From: NAK19 sp034434515 | Lineage (GTDB): Bacteria > Chloroflexota > Anaerolineae > Anaerolineales > UBA4823 | Assembly (NCBI GenBank): GCA_034434515.1 | Contig: DAOTZA010000218.1 | Span: 1 to 18,948 of the forward strand | DNA: 18,948 nucleotides | Direction of reading: 5' to 3' | In this document: one piece after another, positions 10,492 through 17,780 of the stretch | How the letters are laid out: each line of letters begins with the position of its first letter | How positions within the stretch are numbered: the first letter of the stretch is position 1 | Notes under the pieces: model-generated | What the model saw: the letters and a program-made list of their open reading frames with translations, nothing else | Told to the model about the DNA's origin: nothing | Databases searched by the model: none | Position numbers and translations under genes: made by a program

Positions 10492-11418
10492 TTAATTGTT
10501 CAGAAAGATTTCAATTTGACTGGCAGCGCGCCGTTGGGCAAGCCATTGCTCCAGAGCCAGTTTCTGGTAAAAGAGAAAAGCCTCTGCAGTCAGTGGCCGA
10601 TCAGGCTGGCGTTCGATCACTTGAACCAGATGATAACCGGCTGCTGTGCGAATCACCTGGCTGTATTGACCGGGCTGAAGCGAAAAAATGACTTCTTCCA
10701 GCTTTGGGTCAAGCACCATACCGCGGGCAAGCCAGCCCAGGTCGCCATAGGTAATGGGATCGAATTGCTCTGCCAGTGTGGCGAAGTCTTTGCCGCTCTG
10801 CAATTCAGCATAGACGGCTTGCGCCCGTTCGGCGGAATAGAGCAGGATTTGGCGGGCATGAACCTGTTCTACCTGACGCGGCGTTTGGGCAAGAATCTGG
10901 TTGCGCATCCAGGTTGCAGCAAGCTCGCGTTTCAAAGCTATGCGCAGGCTCTCCGTTGTGTAACCAACCTTTGCCATCCAATCGTCTAAGGCGGCTGAAC
11001 CGCCAAGCCGGGTTGCCAGTTGTTGAAGACGTTCCTCGACCATTTTATCCTCTACCGTATAGCCGGCTTCTTGAGCAGCCTGCGCCAATAAAACTTTGGC
11101 GATCAGATCATTCATGACCGTCTGTTGCGCATCGGTTGCTAGTTCCGTGCCAAAAGCCATCTGGTAGCGTTCCAGTTCCTTCTGGAACTCGGCCAGGGGA
11201 ATCCCCTCGCCGTTTACGCTAGCGGCCAGAGGGACATTGGTTGCCGTTGGCGGGCTTTGGGTTGGCGTTAGCGTGGGTTGACGGGTTGGCGCTGAGGTTG
11301 ATGGTGAGGGTGCTGGTGAACAAGCGGCCATCCCGATCAGGCACAGCGAGACGAACATCTTGAGCCACAAGGAGCGCTGGATCGTGAAATTAACCGAAAA
11401 GCGAGTGTACAACATCAT
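10492..11418 (-). CDS. Lipoprotein peptidyl-prolyl isomerase, PrsA/SurA type
   Basis: The protein is 308 residues from the chosen start. It has a signal peptide ending in a lipobox (IGMAAC, C33 as the lipidated residue), a Pro/Thr/Ser-rich spacer, a SurA_N-type chaperone helical domain and a parvulin-type rotamase domain (HARQILLYS, QFDPITYGDLGWLARGMV, TAAGYHLVQV). Such proteins help exported proteins fold outside the membrane. The frame is open further upstream to 11475, but a TATAAT lies exactly 7 nt before the ATG at 11418 and inside the longer version, so initiation at 11418 (MMLYTRF...) on a leaderless mRNA is favoured. The next gene downstream encodes a membrane-anchored surface protein. 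Confidence 0.88.
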   Translation of the reverse strand: MMLYTRFSVNFTIQRSLWLKMFVSLCLIGMAACSPAPSPSTSAPTRQPTLTPTQSPPTATNVPLAASVNGEGIPLAEFQKELERYQMAFGTELATDAQQTVMNDLIAKVLLAQAAQEAGYTVEDKMVEERLQQLATRLGGSAALDDWMAKVGYTTESLRIALKRELAATWMRNQILAQTPRQVEQVHARQILLYSAERAQAVYAELQSGKDFATLAEQFDPITYGDLGWLARGMVLDPKLEEVIFSLQPGQYSQVIRTAAGYHLVQVIERQPDRPLTAEAFLFYQKLALEQWLAQRRAASQIEIFLNN

Positions 11419-11425
11419 CAGGTAG

Positions 11426-11431
11426 ATTATA
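11426..11431 (-). promoter_or_regulatory. Consensus -10 box TATAAT for the foldase gene
   Basis: On the minus strand TATAAT is followed by 7 nt and then ATG 11418. A weak -35 (TAGACA) lies about 15 bp upstream. This placement decides the start codon of the foldase gene and implies a leaderless message. Confidence 0.6.
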
Positions 11432-11528
11432 ACTGAAGAATAAGTTTGTCTATTTTGGACTGGGGAAACAGTCATTCTCCCATCCAGCCAAAGCTATAAA
11501 AGGTGACCTGCAGATTTGCAAATAACAG

Positions 11529-11534
11529 TATAAT
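11529..11534 (+). promoter_or_regulatory. Consensus -10 box TATAAT for the acyltransferase gene
   Basis: TATAAT lies 26 nt before ATG 11561, with a Shine-Dalgarno GAAAGG just before the ATG. This promoter therefore gives a short but normal leader. It is divergent from the foldase promoter about 100 bp away. Confidence 0.5.
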
Positions 11535-11560
11535 GCGGGAAAATCACTTTTGGTGAAAGG

Positions 11561-12244
11561 ATGATGGGTAAAGGGAAGATCCAGCGTCGTCTTCGCGCGA
11601 TTTTTCGCTTTCTGTTTCGCCTGCTGACCCGCGTGGAGGTCATTGGCTTGGGAAAAGTCCCCCTGAGTGGAGGGTGTATCCTTGCTACCAACCATCTCAG
11701 CCGCCTTGACCCGCCTTTGCTGTTCATGCTCATCGAACGCGATGATCTAACAGCTCTGGTGGCGGATAAATATCAAAAGTACCCTTTTATCCCCTGGTTG
11801 GTCAACACCCTGAAGGGAATCTGGATTCATCGCGAGGAGGCAGATTTCGGCGCGTTGAAAGATGCCCTTCGCTACCTGCAACAAGGAGGATTGTTGGGGA
11901 TTGCTCCCGAAGGCACGCGCAGTCGCAGCAGAGGGTTATTACCCGGCAAACCGGGCGTCGCCTATCTGGCAGATAAAGCCAGCGTGCCGGTTGTGCCCGT
12001 GGCGATTAGCGGCACGGAAGGAGCAATTTTTAAGCTTTTGACTTTGCGCCGGCCGAAAATTCGGGTCGTTTTTGGCGATCCGATTTACTTTCCGCCGCTA
12101 GAACGCGAGCGGCGGGATGAGATGCTGCAGCACCACACCGACGAAATCCTGTGTCGCATCGCAGCCCTGCTGCCGGCGGAATATCGCGGCGTCTATGCCG
12201 ATCACCCACGGCTAAGAGAGATCCTTGCCGCCTCATCCTCCTGA
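11561..12244 (+). CDS. PlsC-type 1-acylglycerol-3-phosphate acyltransferase
   Basis: The 227-residue protein has the glycerophosphate acyltransferase motifs: block I NHLSRLDP (H45 and D50, catalytic H-x4-D), block III PEGTRSRSRG (E117-R120) and block IV VPVVPVAISG. The family transfers a fatty acyl group to lysophosphatidic acid or a related lysolipid at the cytoplasmic membrane face. A hydrophobic stretch and the basic N-terminus are consistent with membrane association. ATG 11561 or 11564 is used with GAAAGG as the ribosome binding site. A downstream neighbour encodes a lipid-related membrane protein, which suggests a role in membrane or glycolipid synthesis; the precise acceptor is not known. 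Confidence 0.9.
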   Translation: MMGKGKIQRRLRAIFRFLFRLLTRVEVIGLGKVPLSGGCILATNHLSRLDPPLLFMLIERDDLTALVADKYQKYPFIPWLVNTLKGIWIHREEADFGALKDALRYLQQGGLLGIAPEGTRSRSRGLLPGKPGVAYLADKASVPVVPVAISGTEGAIFKLLTLRRPKIRVVFGDPIYFPPLERERRDEMLQHHTDEILCRIAALLPAEYRGVYADHPRLREILAASSS

Positions 12245-12251
12245 GGCGTGA

Positions 12252-12257
12252 TAGAAT
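12252..12257 (+). promoter_or_regulatory. -10 box TAGAAT placed for leaderless transcription of the LPG-synthase-TM-type gene
   Basis: TAGAAT overlaps the end of the acyltransferase gene region and is followed by 7 nt and then ATG 12265, with no Shine-Dalgarno. The arrangement matches 5253-5258 and the foldase promoter. Confidence 0.45.
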
Positions 12258-12264
12258 TTGACCC

Positions 12265-13275
12265 ATGAAAAGTTGGCGTTTCTGGCTGGGCGTTCTCGTC
12301 AGCCTTTTTTTTCTGGTTTGGGTGCTCAAAGACCTGCTTCCGGAGATTGAACTCTTTTGGGTATCCCTGCGCCAGGCTCAATATCTCTGGCTTATCCCTG
12401 GGGTCGCAGTCTATTTTCTTGGTGTGTGGGCGCGCGCCTGGCGCTGGCACTATTTATTGCGCCGCATCAAGCCCGTGCCCACCCGCACCATGTTTCCCAT
12501 CGTCGCCATCGGTTATATGGGCAATAACATTTACCCGGCCCGGGCTGGAGAAGTGCTGCGCGCCGTGGTGCTCAAACGCCGCAAAGGCATCTCGGTATCA
12601 GCCTCGCTGGCGACGATCATTGTTGAGCGCATCTTCGATGGCCTGGTGATGCTGGCTTTCGTCTTTGTCAACCTGCCCGAATTGAGCCGCCTGACCGCCG
12701 GAGCAGGCGTAGCAGGCTCAAGCAGCATCCGCCAGATAGCCCTGGGCGGCGCTTTGCTCTTCTTTAGCGCCTTGGTGGTCTTTTTAATTGCGGCCATGTT
12801 TCCGCAGCGCACGCAGGCTCTGGTCGCCTGGGTGACTCACCGCTTTGTCCCATACCACTGGCGCGAGAAGTTCCTCTCGCTGAGTGAACGCTTTCTCAGC
12901 GGTTTAGAAGCTTTGCGTTCCCCCCTGGATGTGTGGATGATTTTCTTCACCTCGGTGGTGATCTGGCTCTTTGAAACGGGTAAATACTGGTTCGTGATGC
13001 ATGCTTTCCCCTTTCAAGTGAGCTTTTTTGCCCTGATGTTAATGAACGGTATCGTTAATCTGGCAACCACCCTCCCTTCAGCGCCGGGCTACATCGGCAC
13101 GTTTGACAAGCCCGGCATAGCCGTTTTGGAAGCCTATGGAGTCAGCACGGCGGTTGCCTCCGGTTATACCATCGTGCTTCACATCGCCCTCTGGCTGCCT
13201 ATTACCGCCCTGGGCGCATACTATCTCTGGCGCGAAGGGTTGCGCTGGGAGGCGGCGCTCAAGGAGGCGCAATGA
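12265..13275 (+). CDS. LPG synthase TM / UPF0104 family integral membrane protein
   Basis: The 336-residue protein is strongly hydrophobic, with about eight membrane helices, and carries family hallmarks: RAWRWHYLLRRI, MGNNIYPARAGEVLRAVVLKRR, ATIIVERIFDG and LPSAPGYIGTFDKPG. These mark the lysylphosphatidylglycerol synthetase TM region family (UPF0104, AglD-like). Members without the C-terminal aminoacyl transferase domain, as here, are usually linked to glycolipid or polyprenyl-linked sugar synthesis or transport; the reaction is unproven. It begins 20 bp after the acyltransferase gene and its TGA overlaps the next ATG by 4 bp, so it is coupled to the oxidoreductase. Confidence 0.87.
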   Translation: MKSWRFWLGVLVSLFFLVWVLKDLLPEIELFWVSLRQAQYLWLIPGVAVYFLGVWARAWRWHYLLRRIKPVPTRTMFPIVAIGYMGNNIYPARAGEVLRAVVLKRRKGISVSASLATIIVERIFDGLVMLAFVFVNLPELSRLTAGAGVAGSSSIRQIALGGALLFFSALVVFLIAAMFPQRTQALVAWVTHRFVPYHWREKFLSLSERFLSGLEALRSPLDVWMIFFTSVVIWLFETGKYWFVMHAFPFQVSFFALMLMNGIVNLATTLPSAPGYIGTFDKPGIAVLEAYGVSTAVASGYTIVLHIALWLPITALGAYYLWREGLRWEAALKEAQ

Positions 13276-14600
13276 GCGAGCAGGCTAATAAACGGCGGGT
13301 GGCGGTAATCGGAGCTGGTTTTGGGGGGCTGGCGGCTGCCTATGACCTGCTCAAAAACGGTCAGCAAGTCACCCTGTATGAAGCTGCCAACGTTGTCGGG
13401 GGGCTGGCAAGCGGCTTTAAAGAGCCTCATTGGGAATGGTCGATGGAAAAGTATTATCATCACTGGTTTGCCAGCGACCGCCACATGCTGCAACTCATTG
13501 ATGAACTGGGCTGGCGCAATCAGGTGCGCTTTCCCCGTCCTTATACGGTCGTGTATTACCGGGGTCGGTTCTATCCGTTCGATTCGATATTGCAAATGGC
13601 GCGCTTTCCTGGTCTGGGTTGGGGGATCGATAAAATCCGCTTTGGCCTGGTCGGGTTGTTCCTGCGCCTGACCAACAACTGGCAGGCGCTTGAAAAGACT
13701 ACCGTGGAAGCCTGGATGCGTCGCTGGGCAGGCGATCGCGTGTATGAGTTGATGTGGCAACCGCTCATGATCGGCAAATTCGGTGAACGCTATGCGCCGC
13801 TGGTCAATATGGCCTGGATGTGGGCGCGCATCAAAGCCCGCACCACACGCCTGGGCACTTTCGAAGGCGGGTTTCAAGCTTTTGCCGATCGCTTCGCCGA
13901 CCTTTTGCAGAAGCTGGGCTTGGATTTGCGCCTTTCCTGCCCGGTGGAGCGCATCTCTCGCGCCGAGGGCGGGGGTCTCGTGGTGCAAAGTGCAGATGGG
14001 GAAGCTCACTACGATCAGGTGCTGGTTACCCAATCTCCGGCCATCCTGGCGAAGTTGGCTGCCGATTTGCCTCCCGATTACCTGCGGGGCTTGCTGGAAT
14101 TGAAGAGCATGGGTGCAGTGGTGCTGATCTTTTCCCTCAAACACCCGCTTTCACCGCAAGGCTATTACTGGTATAACATTCCCAAATCGGCCGGTTTCCC
14201 CTTTCTTGCCCTGGTGGAGCATACCAATTTCATCCCGGCGCGCTATTTTGGCGGTGAACATCTGGTGTATTGCGGTGATTACCTTGAAACCGATCATGAG
14301 TACTTTCAACTCAGTCAGGATGAACTGGTTCAACGTTTCTTACCGGCTTTGAAGCGCATCAACCCCGCTTTTAGCCCTCAGTGGGTGAACAAAACCTGGC
14401 TGTTCCGCACCCCTTACGCTCAACCGGTGCCGTTGGTAAACCACTCGCGCAACATTCCGCCCATCCGCACGCCTGTGGCGGGTTTGTATTTCGCCAGCAT
14501 GAGTCAGGTGTACCCCTGGGATCGCGGCACCAATTTTGCGGTTGAGATTGGGCGGCGGGCAGCGCGGCTGATGCTTGAAGACCAAACCAAACCATTTTAA
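13272..14600 (+). CDS. FAD-dependent oxidoreductase of the amine oxidase / protoporphyrinogen oxidase superfamily
   Basis: The 442-residue protein opens with a Rossmann dinucleotide motif VAVIGAGFGGLAAAYDLL (about 10-27) followed by LYEAANVVGGLASG, the standard FAD-binding start. The region VEAWMRRWAGDRVYELMWQPL and the C-terminal block GLYFASMSQVYPWDRGTNFAVEIGRRAA fit the NAD(P)-binding flavoprotein group that includes desaturases, PPOX and UDP-galactopyranose mutase. Start is ATG 13272 with a perfect AAGGAGG 5 nt upstream, overlapping the preceding stop. With acyltransferase and UPF0104 neighbours, action on a membrane lipid or lipid-linked sugar is an attractive guess, but the substrate is unknown. 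Confidence 0.85.
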   Translation: MSEQANKRRVAVIGAGFGGLAAAYDLLKNGQQVTLYEAANVVGGLASGFKEPHWEWSMEKYYHHWFASDRHMLQLIDELGWRNQVRFPRPYTVVYYRGRFYPFDSILQMARFPGLGWGIDKIRFGLVGLFLRLTNNWQALEKTTVEAWMRRWAGDRVYELMWQPLMIGKFGERYAPLVNMAWMWARIKARTTRLGTFEGGFQAFADRFADLLQKLGLDLRLSCPVERISRAEGGGLVVQSADGEAHYDQVLVTQSPAILAKLAADLPPDYLRGLLELKSMGAVVLIFSLKHPLSPQGYYWYNIPKSAGFPFLALVEHTNFIPARYFGGEHLVYCGDYLETDHEYFQLSQDELVQRFLPALKRINPAFSPQWVNKTWLFRTPYAQPVPLVNHSRNIPPIRTPVAGLYFASMSQVYPWDRGTNFAVEIGRRAARLMLEDQTKPF

Positions 14601-14610
14601 GGAGCGCATC

Positions 14611-15036
14611 ATGAGCGCAGAGCTGTTTGCATTACTGACCGCCATGGCTTGGGGAATCGGCGGCTATTTCGAGAAAAAAGGCCTGCACTTGGGTCACCTA
14701 TCGCCGCAGATGGGCATTACCATCCGCACCGCAGTCGCTCTGGTGATTCTGGCAACGGTCAGTTTTCCGCAATGGAAGACCCTCAGCCAGGCCGGCAGCA
14801 AAGCCCTCTGGATGATGGTTTTGGGCGGTGGCGTGGTCGCCGGGTCAGTCGGCATGTTGTGTTTTTATACCGCCCTCAAAGGCGCCCCCTTGGGGCGAGT
14901 GATGCCCATCGCCTTTACCTCGCCGCTGTTCGGCGCCCTGATGGGCATTCTGTTCGGCGGTGAGCCGCTCACCTGGAAAGTGGTGCTCGGCACTCTTCTC
15001 ACCGTGAGCGGCATTATCATCCTGACCTTTGGATGA
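14611..15036 (+). CDS. Half-size EamA/DMT-superfamily transporter
   Basis: The protein has 141 residues starting at ATG 14611, with AAGGAGCG about 6 nt upstream; an in-frame ATG at 14575 lies inside the previous gene and is less likely. It contains one EamA repeat with four to five membrane helices (AWGIGGYFEKKG, GGGVVAGSVGMLCFYTALKGAPLGRVMPI, LGTLLTVSGIIILTFG). Most EamA proteins have two such repeats, so this form would need to dimerise, as in EmrE-type transporters. Substrate is unknown. Its stop overlaps the start of the methyltransferase gene (ATGA). Confidence 0.85.
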   Translation: MSAELFALLTAMAWGIGGYFEKKGLHLGHLSPQMGITIRTAVALVILATVSFPQWKTLSQAGSKALWMMVLGGGVVAGSVGMLCFYTALKGAPLGRVMPIAFTSPLFGALMGILFGGEPLTWKVVLGTLLTVSGIIILTFG

Positions 15037-16253
15037 ATCTGGTTGCCTTTCGGGAGCTATTGACCCCCATCGGGCAACAAGCCCTGGCCCAGGCGGTTGC
15101 TCTGCAACCCAGCGAAGCGAGCTATCTGCGCCACTACCAAAGCCTCTGTCGCCGGTTCGAGGCTCATCTTGCCCAGGCCGCCTTAGAGACGGCGATTCTG
15201 CGCCGCAAAGCGCAGGTCAAAACCCCCTTCGCCGACCACCTCTATTTTACTCAGGAAGCCCTGGAACAGGCTTCCCATTGGGAGATTGCCCGCTATCGCG
15301 CCAAACGCCTGCGCGGGTCTGAGCGCATCTTTGACCTGGGTTGTTCGATCGGCAGCGATAGCCTGGCATTTGCCCAGGAAGCTTTCACGGTGGGAATTGA
15401 GCTCGATGCTTTGCGCATCGCCATAGCCGATGCCAACCGGCGCGCCTTGCAGCTCGAAAAGCAAATCGACCTGGTACAAGCCGATTTAACCCAGCCCTTG
15501 ACCTTGCGGTGGGAGTTAGGGCAGTCGGTTGCCTTTTTCGATCCCGCCCGCCGCACCGCCGGGCGGCGGCGTTTTCAGGTCGAAAGGTACCAGCCCCCAT
15601 TAAGCATCCTGCACAGTTGGAAAGCCCGCCTGCCAGATATCGCTGTGAAGCTCTCCCCGGCGGTGCAGTTGCCGGAGCTTGCGCCTTACGGCGGCGAAGT
15701 AGAGTTCATCTCTTTCAAGGGCGAGTTGAAAGAAGCTGTGCTGTGGCTGGGGGAGCTGGCTCACTGCTTGCGGCGGGCAACGCTCCTGCCGGCTGGGGTG
15801 AGCCTGGAGATGGAGACTCCGCTTGCGGAGGACGAACTACCCCTTGCCCCGCCGGCGGCCTATCTCTACGAACCCGACCCGGCTATCCTGCGCGCCGGCC
15901 TGGTGCGGAAACTGGGGCGCCTGCTCAACGCCTGGCAGATGGACGATGAAATTGCCTACCTCACCGCAGAACAACGGGTGGCAACTCCCTTTGCGCGTTG
16001 CTGGCAAGTGGAAAGCTGGTTGCCCTTTCAGCTCAAACGCTTGCGCGCCTACCTGCGCCAGCGCGGTGTGGGAAAGGTGACCATCAAGAAGCGCGGGTCA
16101 CCGCTTCAACCAGAGGCATTACAGCAAGCCCTGCGCCTGAGCGGCGCAGAAGAAAGGGTCTTGTTTCTGACCCACTTGCGCGGTCAACCGATTGTGGTGG
16201 TCGCCTATCCGGCTTCCTGCGCCCAATCTGAGTTCAGCCATAACGAAAAATAG
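15033..16253 (+). CDS. Class I SAM-dependent methyltransferase with THUMP-like C-terminal domain
   Basis: The 406-residue protein has an N-terminal helical region, a Rossmann methyltransferase core with motif I DLGCSIGSDSLAF (from D101), an acidic GIELDALRIAIADAN motif II and FFDPARRTAGRRRF as motif IV (D170), and a C-terminal portion (about 325-400) resembling the THUMP-like domain, which suggests nucleic acid binding. The DPAR tetrad is close to the (D/N)PP(Y/F) motif of N-methyltransferases. An RNA substrate is plausible but unproven. The ATG overlaps the stop of the EamA gene, implying translational coupling. The gene ends just before the integron-like patch. Confidence 0.85.
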   Translation: MNLVAFRELLTPIGQQALAQAVALQPSEASYLRHYQSLCRRFEAHLAQAALETAILRRKAQVKTPFADHLYFTQEALEQASHWEIARYRAKRLRGSERIFDLGCSIGSDSLAFAQEAFTVGIELDALRIAIADANRRALQLEKQIDLVQADLTQPLTLRWELGQSVAFFDPARRTAGRRRFQVERYQPPLSILHSWKARLPDIAVKLSPAVQLPELAPYGGEVEFISFKGELKEAVLWLGELAHCLRRATLLPAGVSLEMETPLAEDELPLAPPAAYLYEPDPAILRAGLVRKLGRLLNAWQMDDEIAYLTAEQRVATPFARCWQVESWLPFQLKRLRAYLRQRGVGKVTIKKRGSPLQPEALQQALRLSGAEERVLFLTHLRGQPIVVVAYPASCAQSEFSHNEK

Positions 16254-16283
16254 CCCACGGACTTGCTCGATTTGCTATCCGTC

Positions 16284-16465
16284 TTAAGCCAGGTGGATGA
16301 GGAAGGCGAAGATTTCGACCGCGCCCATCTCAGCGGGATGGCGTTTCCCATGGAAAGGATAAAGGTGCGCAACCAATCCATATAGGCCTGTTCCGTGCGG
16401 TAAGAATACCGTTTGAGGTGCAATTCTTCGCGCAATTGGTTGAGAAGTTTTTTGGCAACACCACC
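16284..16465 (-). pseudogene. N-terminal remnant of an integron-type tyrosine recombinase (frameshifted)
   Basis: The minus strand reads AKKLLNQLREELHLKRYSYRTEQAYMDWLRTFIL in one frame, then FHGKRHPAEMGAVEIFAFLIHLA in another, ended by TAA at 16284. This is the SAM-like N-terminal core-binding domain of IntI/XerC-type integrases. The shift lies in the CCTTT/TTTATCC stretch near 16352-16364 and is explained by loss of one T. No catalytic domain (R..H..R..Y) is present. Only about 60 residues of a protein normally over 300 survive. It reads leftwards, away from the attC-like site and cassettes, the canonical intI orientation. I cannot separate true IntI from other XerC-like recombinases on this fragment alone. 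Confidence 0.75.
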
Positions 16466-16543
16466 TGAAATATTCCAACGATTTTGGGACACACCCCTTT
16501 TTTCAGTTTCTTGCCTTCTTGACTTATGGATGAAAACTATGCC

Positions 16544-16613
16544 GTCCAACCCGCGCTTTGAGCCGACAGCTCTCCCTTCGGTCGGCTTGCATCTGATGCG
16601 CGAATTGTTAGGC
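16544..16613 (+). other. attC-like integron recombination site
   Basis: The 70-bp element starts with GTCCAAC (RYYYAAC form) and ends with GTTAGGC (GTTRRRY form). Within, CGCGC (16552-16556) can pair with GCGCG (16598-16602), and AGCCGAC (16561-16567) with GTCGGCT (16581-16587), with a loop of 13 nt. Pairing of the outer R boxes allows G-T wobble and one mismatch. The inner AAGCCGAC-like arms are typical of attC. It lies 25 bp before the start of the antitoxin gene, so it is the boundary before that cassette. Confidence 0.7.
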
Positions 16614-16637
16614 GCAACGTCAAGAAGGAGCAAACGG

Positions 16638-16868
16638 ATGAGTGTGTATGATATGACTGTAAAAAAGATTCGCCAGTTGCCCGAATCGCTTATCCAAGAA
16701 GTGAGCGATTTCGTAGATTTCTTACTGGTGAGACAAGACGCCACTCGCTGGCAACTATGGAATCAGTTTACGGAGGCACTGGAGCTTTCTGAGGCAGGTT
16801 TCTCCGATTACTTGGCTGGACTTGAAGACTATGAGAATCGTCTGGCGCGTGGTGAAATTCAATGGTAA
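16638..16868 (+). CDS. Antitoxin of a MazEF/PemIK-type module (DUF2281/VapB-like)
   Basis: The 76-residue acidic protein starts at ATG 16638 with an AAGGAG ribosome binding site (16625-16630). Its N-terminal part (MTVKKIRQLPESLIQEVSDFVDFLL) resembles small antitoxins with a short N-terminal dimerisation/DNA-binding region, and the C-terminal tail (LAGLEDYENRLARGEIQW) is the toxin-neutralising type. The stop overlaps the start of the MazF-like gene by 7 bp, the usual coupling of antitoxin and toxin. The pair follows the attC-like site and reads as the first gene cassette. Confidence 0.8.
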   Translation: MSVYDMTVKKIRQLPESLIQEVSDFVDFLLVRQDATRWQLWNQFTEALELSEAGFSDYLAGLEDYENRLARGEIQW

Positions 16869-17146
16869 CCGTCACGCGTGGTGACGTCGTACTATGCGAT
16901 CTTAACCCAGTGATCGGCACGGAACAAGCTGGGGTGCGTCCCGCTGTTGTGTTACAGATTGATCGTGCCAACACTGTCAGTCCCCATACGATCATTGCGC
17001 CGTTTACAACAAAGATTCGGCATGCGCTTTTGCCTTCTCACGTGTTTATTCCTGCAGGTGTTGGTGGCTTGAGCCAAGATTCGGAGCTGATTTCCGCTGC
17101 GGTAGGTCAATGTAATCCTATTAGCTTGCCAAAAGGAGAAAGATAA
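16862..17146 (+). CDS. PemK/MazF family toxin, shortened at the C-terminus
   Basis: The 94-residue protein has the MazF core (RGDVVLCDLNPVIGTEQAGVRPAVVLQ; TIIAPFTTKIRHALLPSHVFI; GGLSQDS). MazF-type toxins are single-strand mRNA interferases restrained by the antitoxin next door. Full-length members usually run about 110-115 residues and continue with a segment like ..EQIRTVDKSRL..; here that is replaced by SELISAAVGQCNPISLPKGER and a stop. The last 17 codons fall on DNA resembling the later degenerate attC (17084-17134 against 17819-17861), so the C-terminus was probably lost at a cassette junction. Activity is doubtful. Confidence 0.8.
   Translation: MVTVTRGDVVLCDLNPVIGTEQAGVRPAVVLQIDRANTVSPHTIIAPFTTKIRHALLPSHVFIPAGVGGLSQDSELISAAVGQCNPISLPKGER
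17084..17134 (+). repeat. Copy of a degenerate attC 3' arm inside the MazF C-terminus
   Basis: The run gagct-gatttccgctg ... atgta-atcctattagc-ttgccaaaa aligns with gagcttgatttcggctg-atgtacaatcc-attagcctatcaaaa at 17819-17861. Differences are a few substitutions, small gaps and one insertion of about nine bases. Both look like decayed ends of one attC type (compare ctgatgcgcgaattgttaggc in the intact site). Confidence 0.4.
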
Positions 17147-17771
17147 TGGAACGCAAGATTATCTTTGCTCTTTTGGTTTTTTGCATCTTTGTATCTTGGA
17201 ATAGGGGTTGCCTTTCACCTCAAGTGGAAGAGCGATCTGGCGGCTTGCCGAGAGATACGTAGAGCACAAGGAAGATTTGTCGAGCCAGAAGTTTTCAGCG
17301 GGATGCTGGGTCTGCTTTTCAATATGACCAACTGGCCAGTTTATGCGTGGGCGAACATCTACCACTTTGGGACGCCATTTGCGACGCCGTGCTCTCATTC
17401 CGAGGTGACCAGGATTTCAGATGAGGAGGAAGAGGGAGCAGTCAGGTATGTGGTAGAAAGTTTCGGGAAGCGCCTCCAGAATGTCCCTCTTCAATCGCCT
17501 AACGCAACTCAAATGATAATAGAACAATATACCGAATGGTTGGATGAACGACCTCTCCAGTGCTACTGGGCGAGTGGTTTCAAGTCCCTGGCCTGATCGC
17601 ATAGAGATAACGTCTATTGTGCGAGAGGCCGATAGATATGTGGTTGTTGGTTTCGTGGTTGAAGTTACAAGTATGGATGTGGTTAGCGGCGGAGCAGCGG
17701 CCAAGAACCCCGTTCGCATTGTTTTGGAGAAGCAAGAAGGAAGGTGGCTCATTACAGAATACGCCGAATAG
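17146..17771 (+). pseudogene. Frameshifted membrane protein / lipoprotein-like gene remnant
   Basis: ATG 17146 overlaps the MazF stop and follows AAGGAGAAAG. Frame 1 gives MERKIIFALLVF, then a 6-T run (17177-17182) beyond which frame 2 gives ASLYLGIGVAFHLKW, a natural continuation of the signal/membrane segment. Frame 2 continues with SGMLGLLFNMTNWPVYAWA and GAVRYVVESFGKRLQNV until a second shift near 17530-17545, after which frame 3 gives MNDLSSATGRVVSSPWPDRIE and ends KQEGRWLITEYAE (stop 17769-17771). The tail resembles secreted lipoproteins of Clostridia/Chloroflexi with a C-terminal nuclear-transport-factor-2-like or DUF fold, so two genes may have been fused. Two indels make a functional product unlikely. 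Confidence 0.55.
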
Positions 17772-17780
17772 CGTGATGGG

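Noticed and set aside
11419..11475. Longer N-terminus of the foldase starting at ATG 11475
   Set aside because: A perfect TATAAT lies within this extension, 7 nt before ATG 11418, and the extension places a strange segment before the signal peptide.
13221..14144. Long minus-strand frame of 307 codons opposite the flavoprotein gene
   Set aside because: It is the shadow of a well-supported gene with FAD motifs; the minus translation has no domain and reflects the GC-rich codon bias.
16205..16744. Minus-strand frame of 179 codons across the recombinase remnant
   Set aside because: Only its middle part matches a recombinase; the rest is accidental, so it is recorded as a short frameshifted pseudogene instead.
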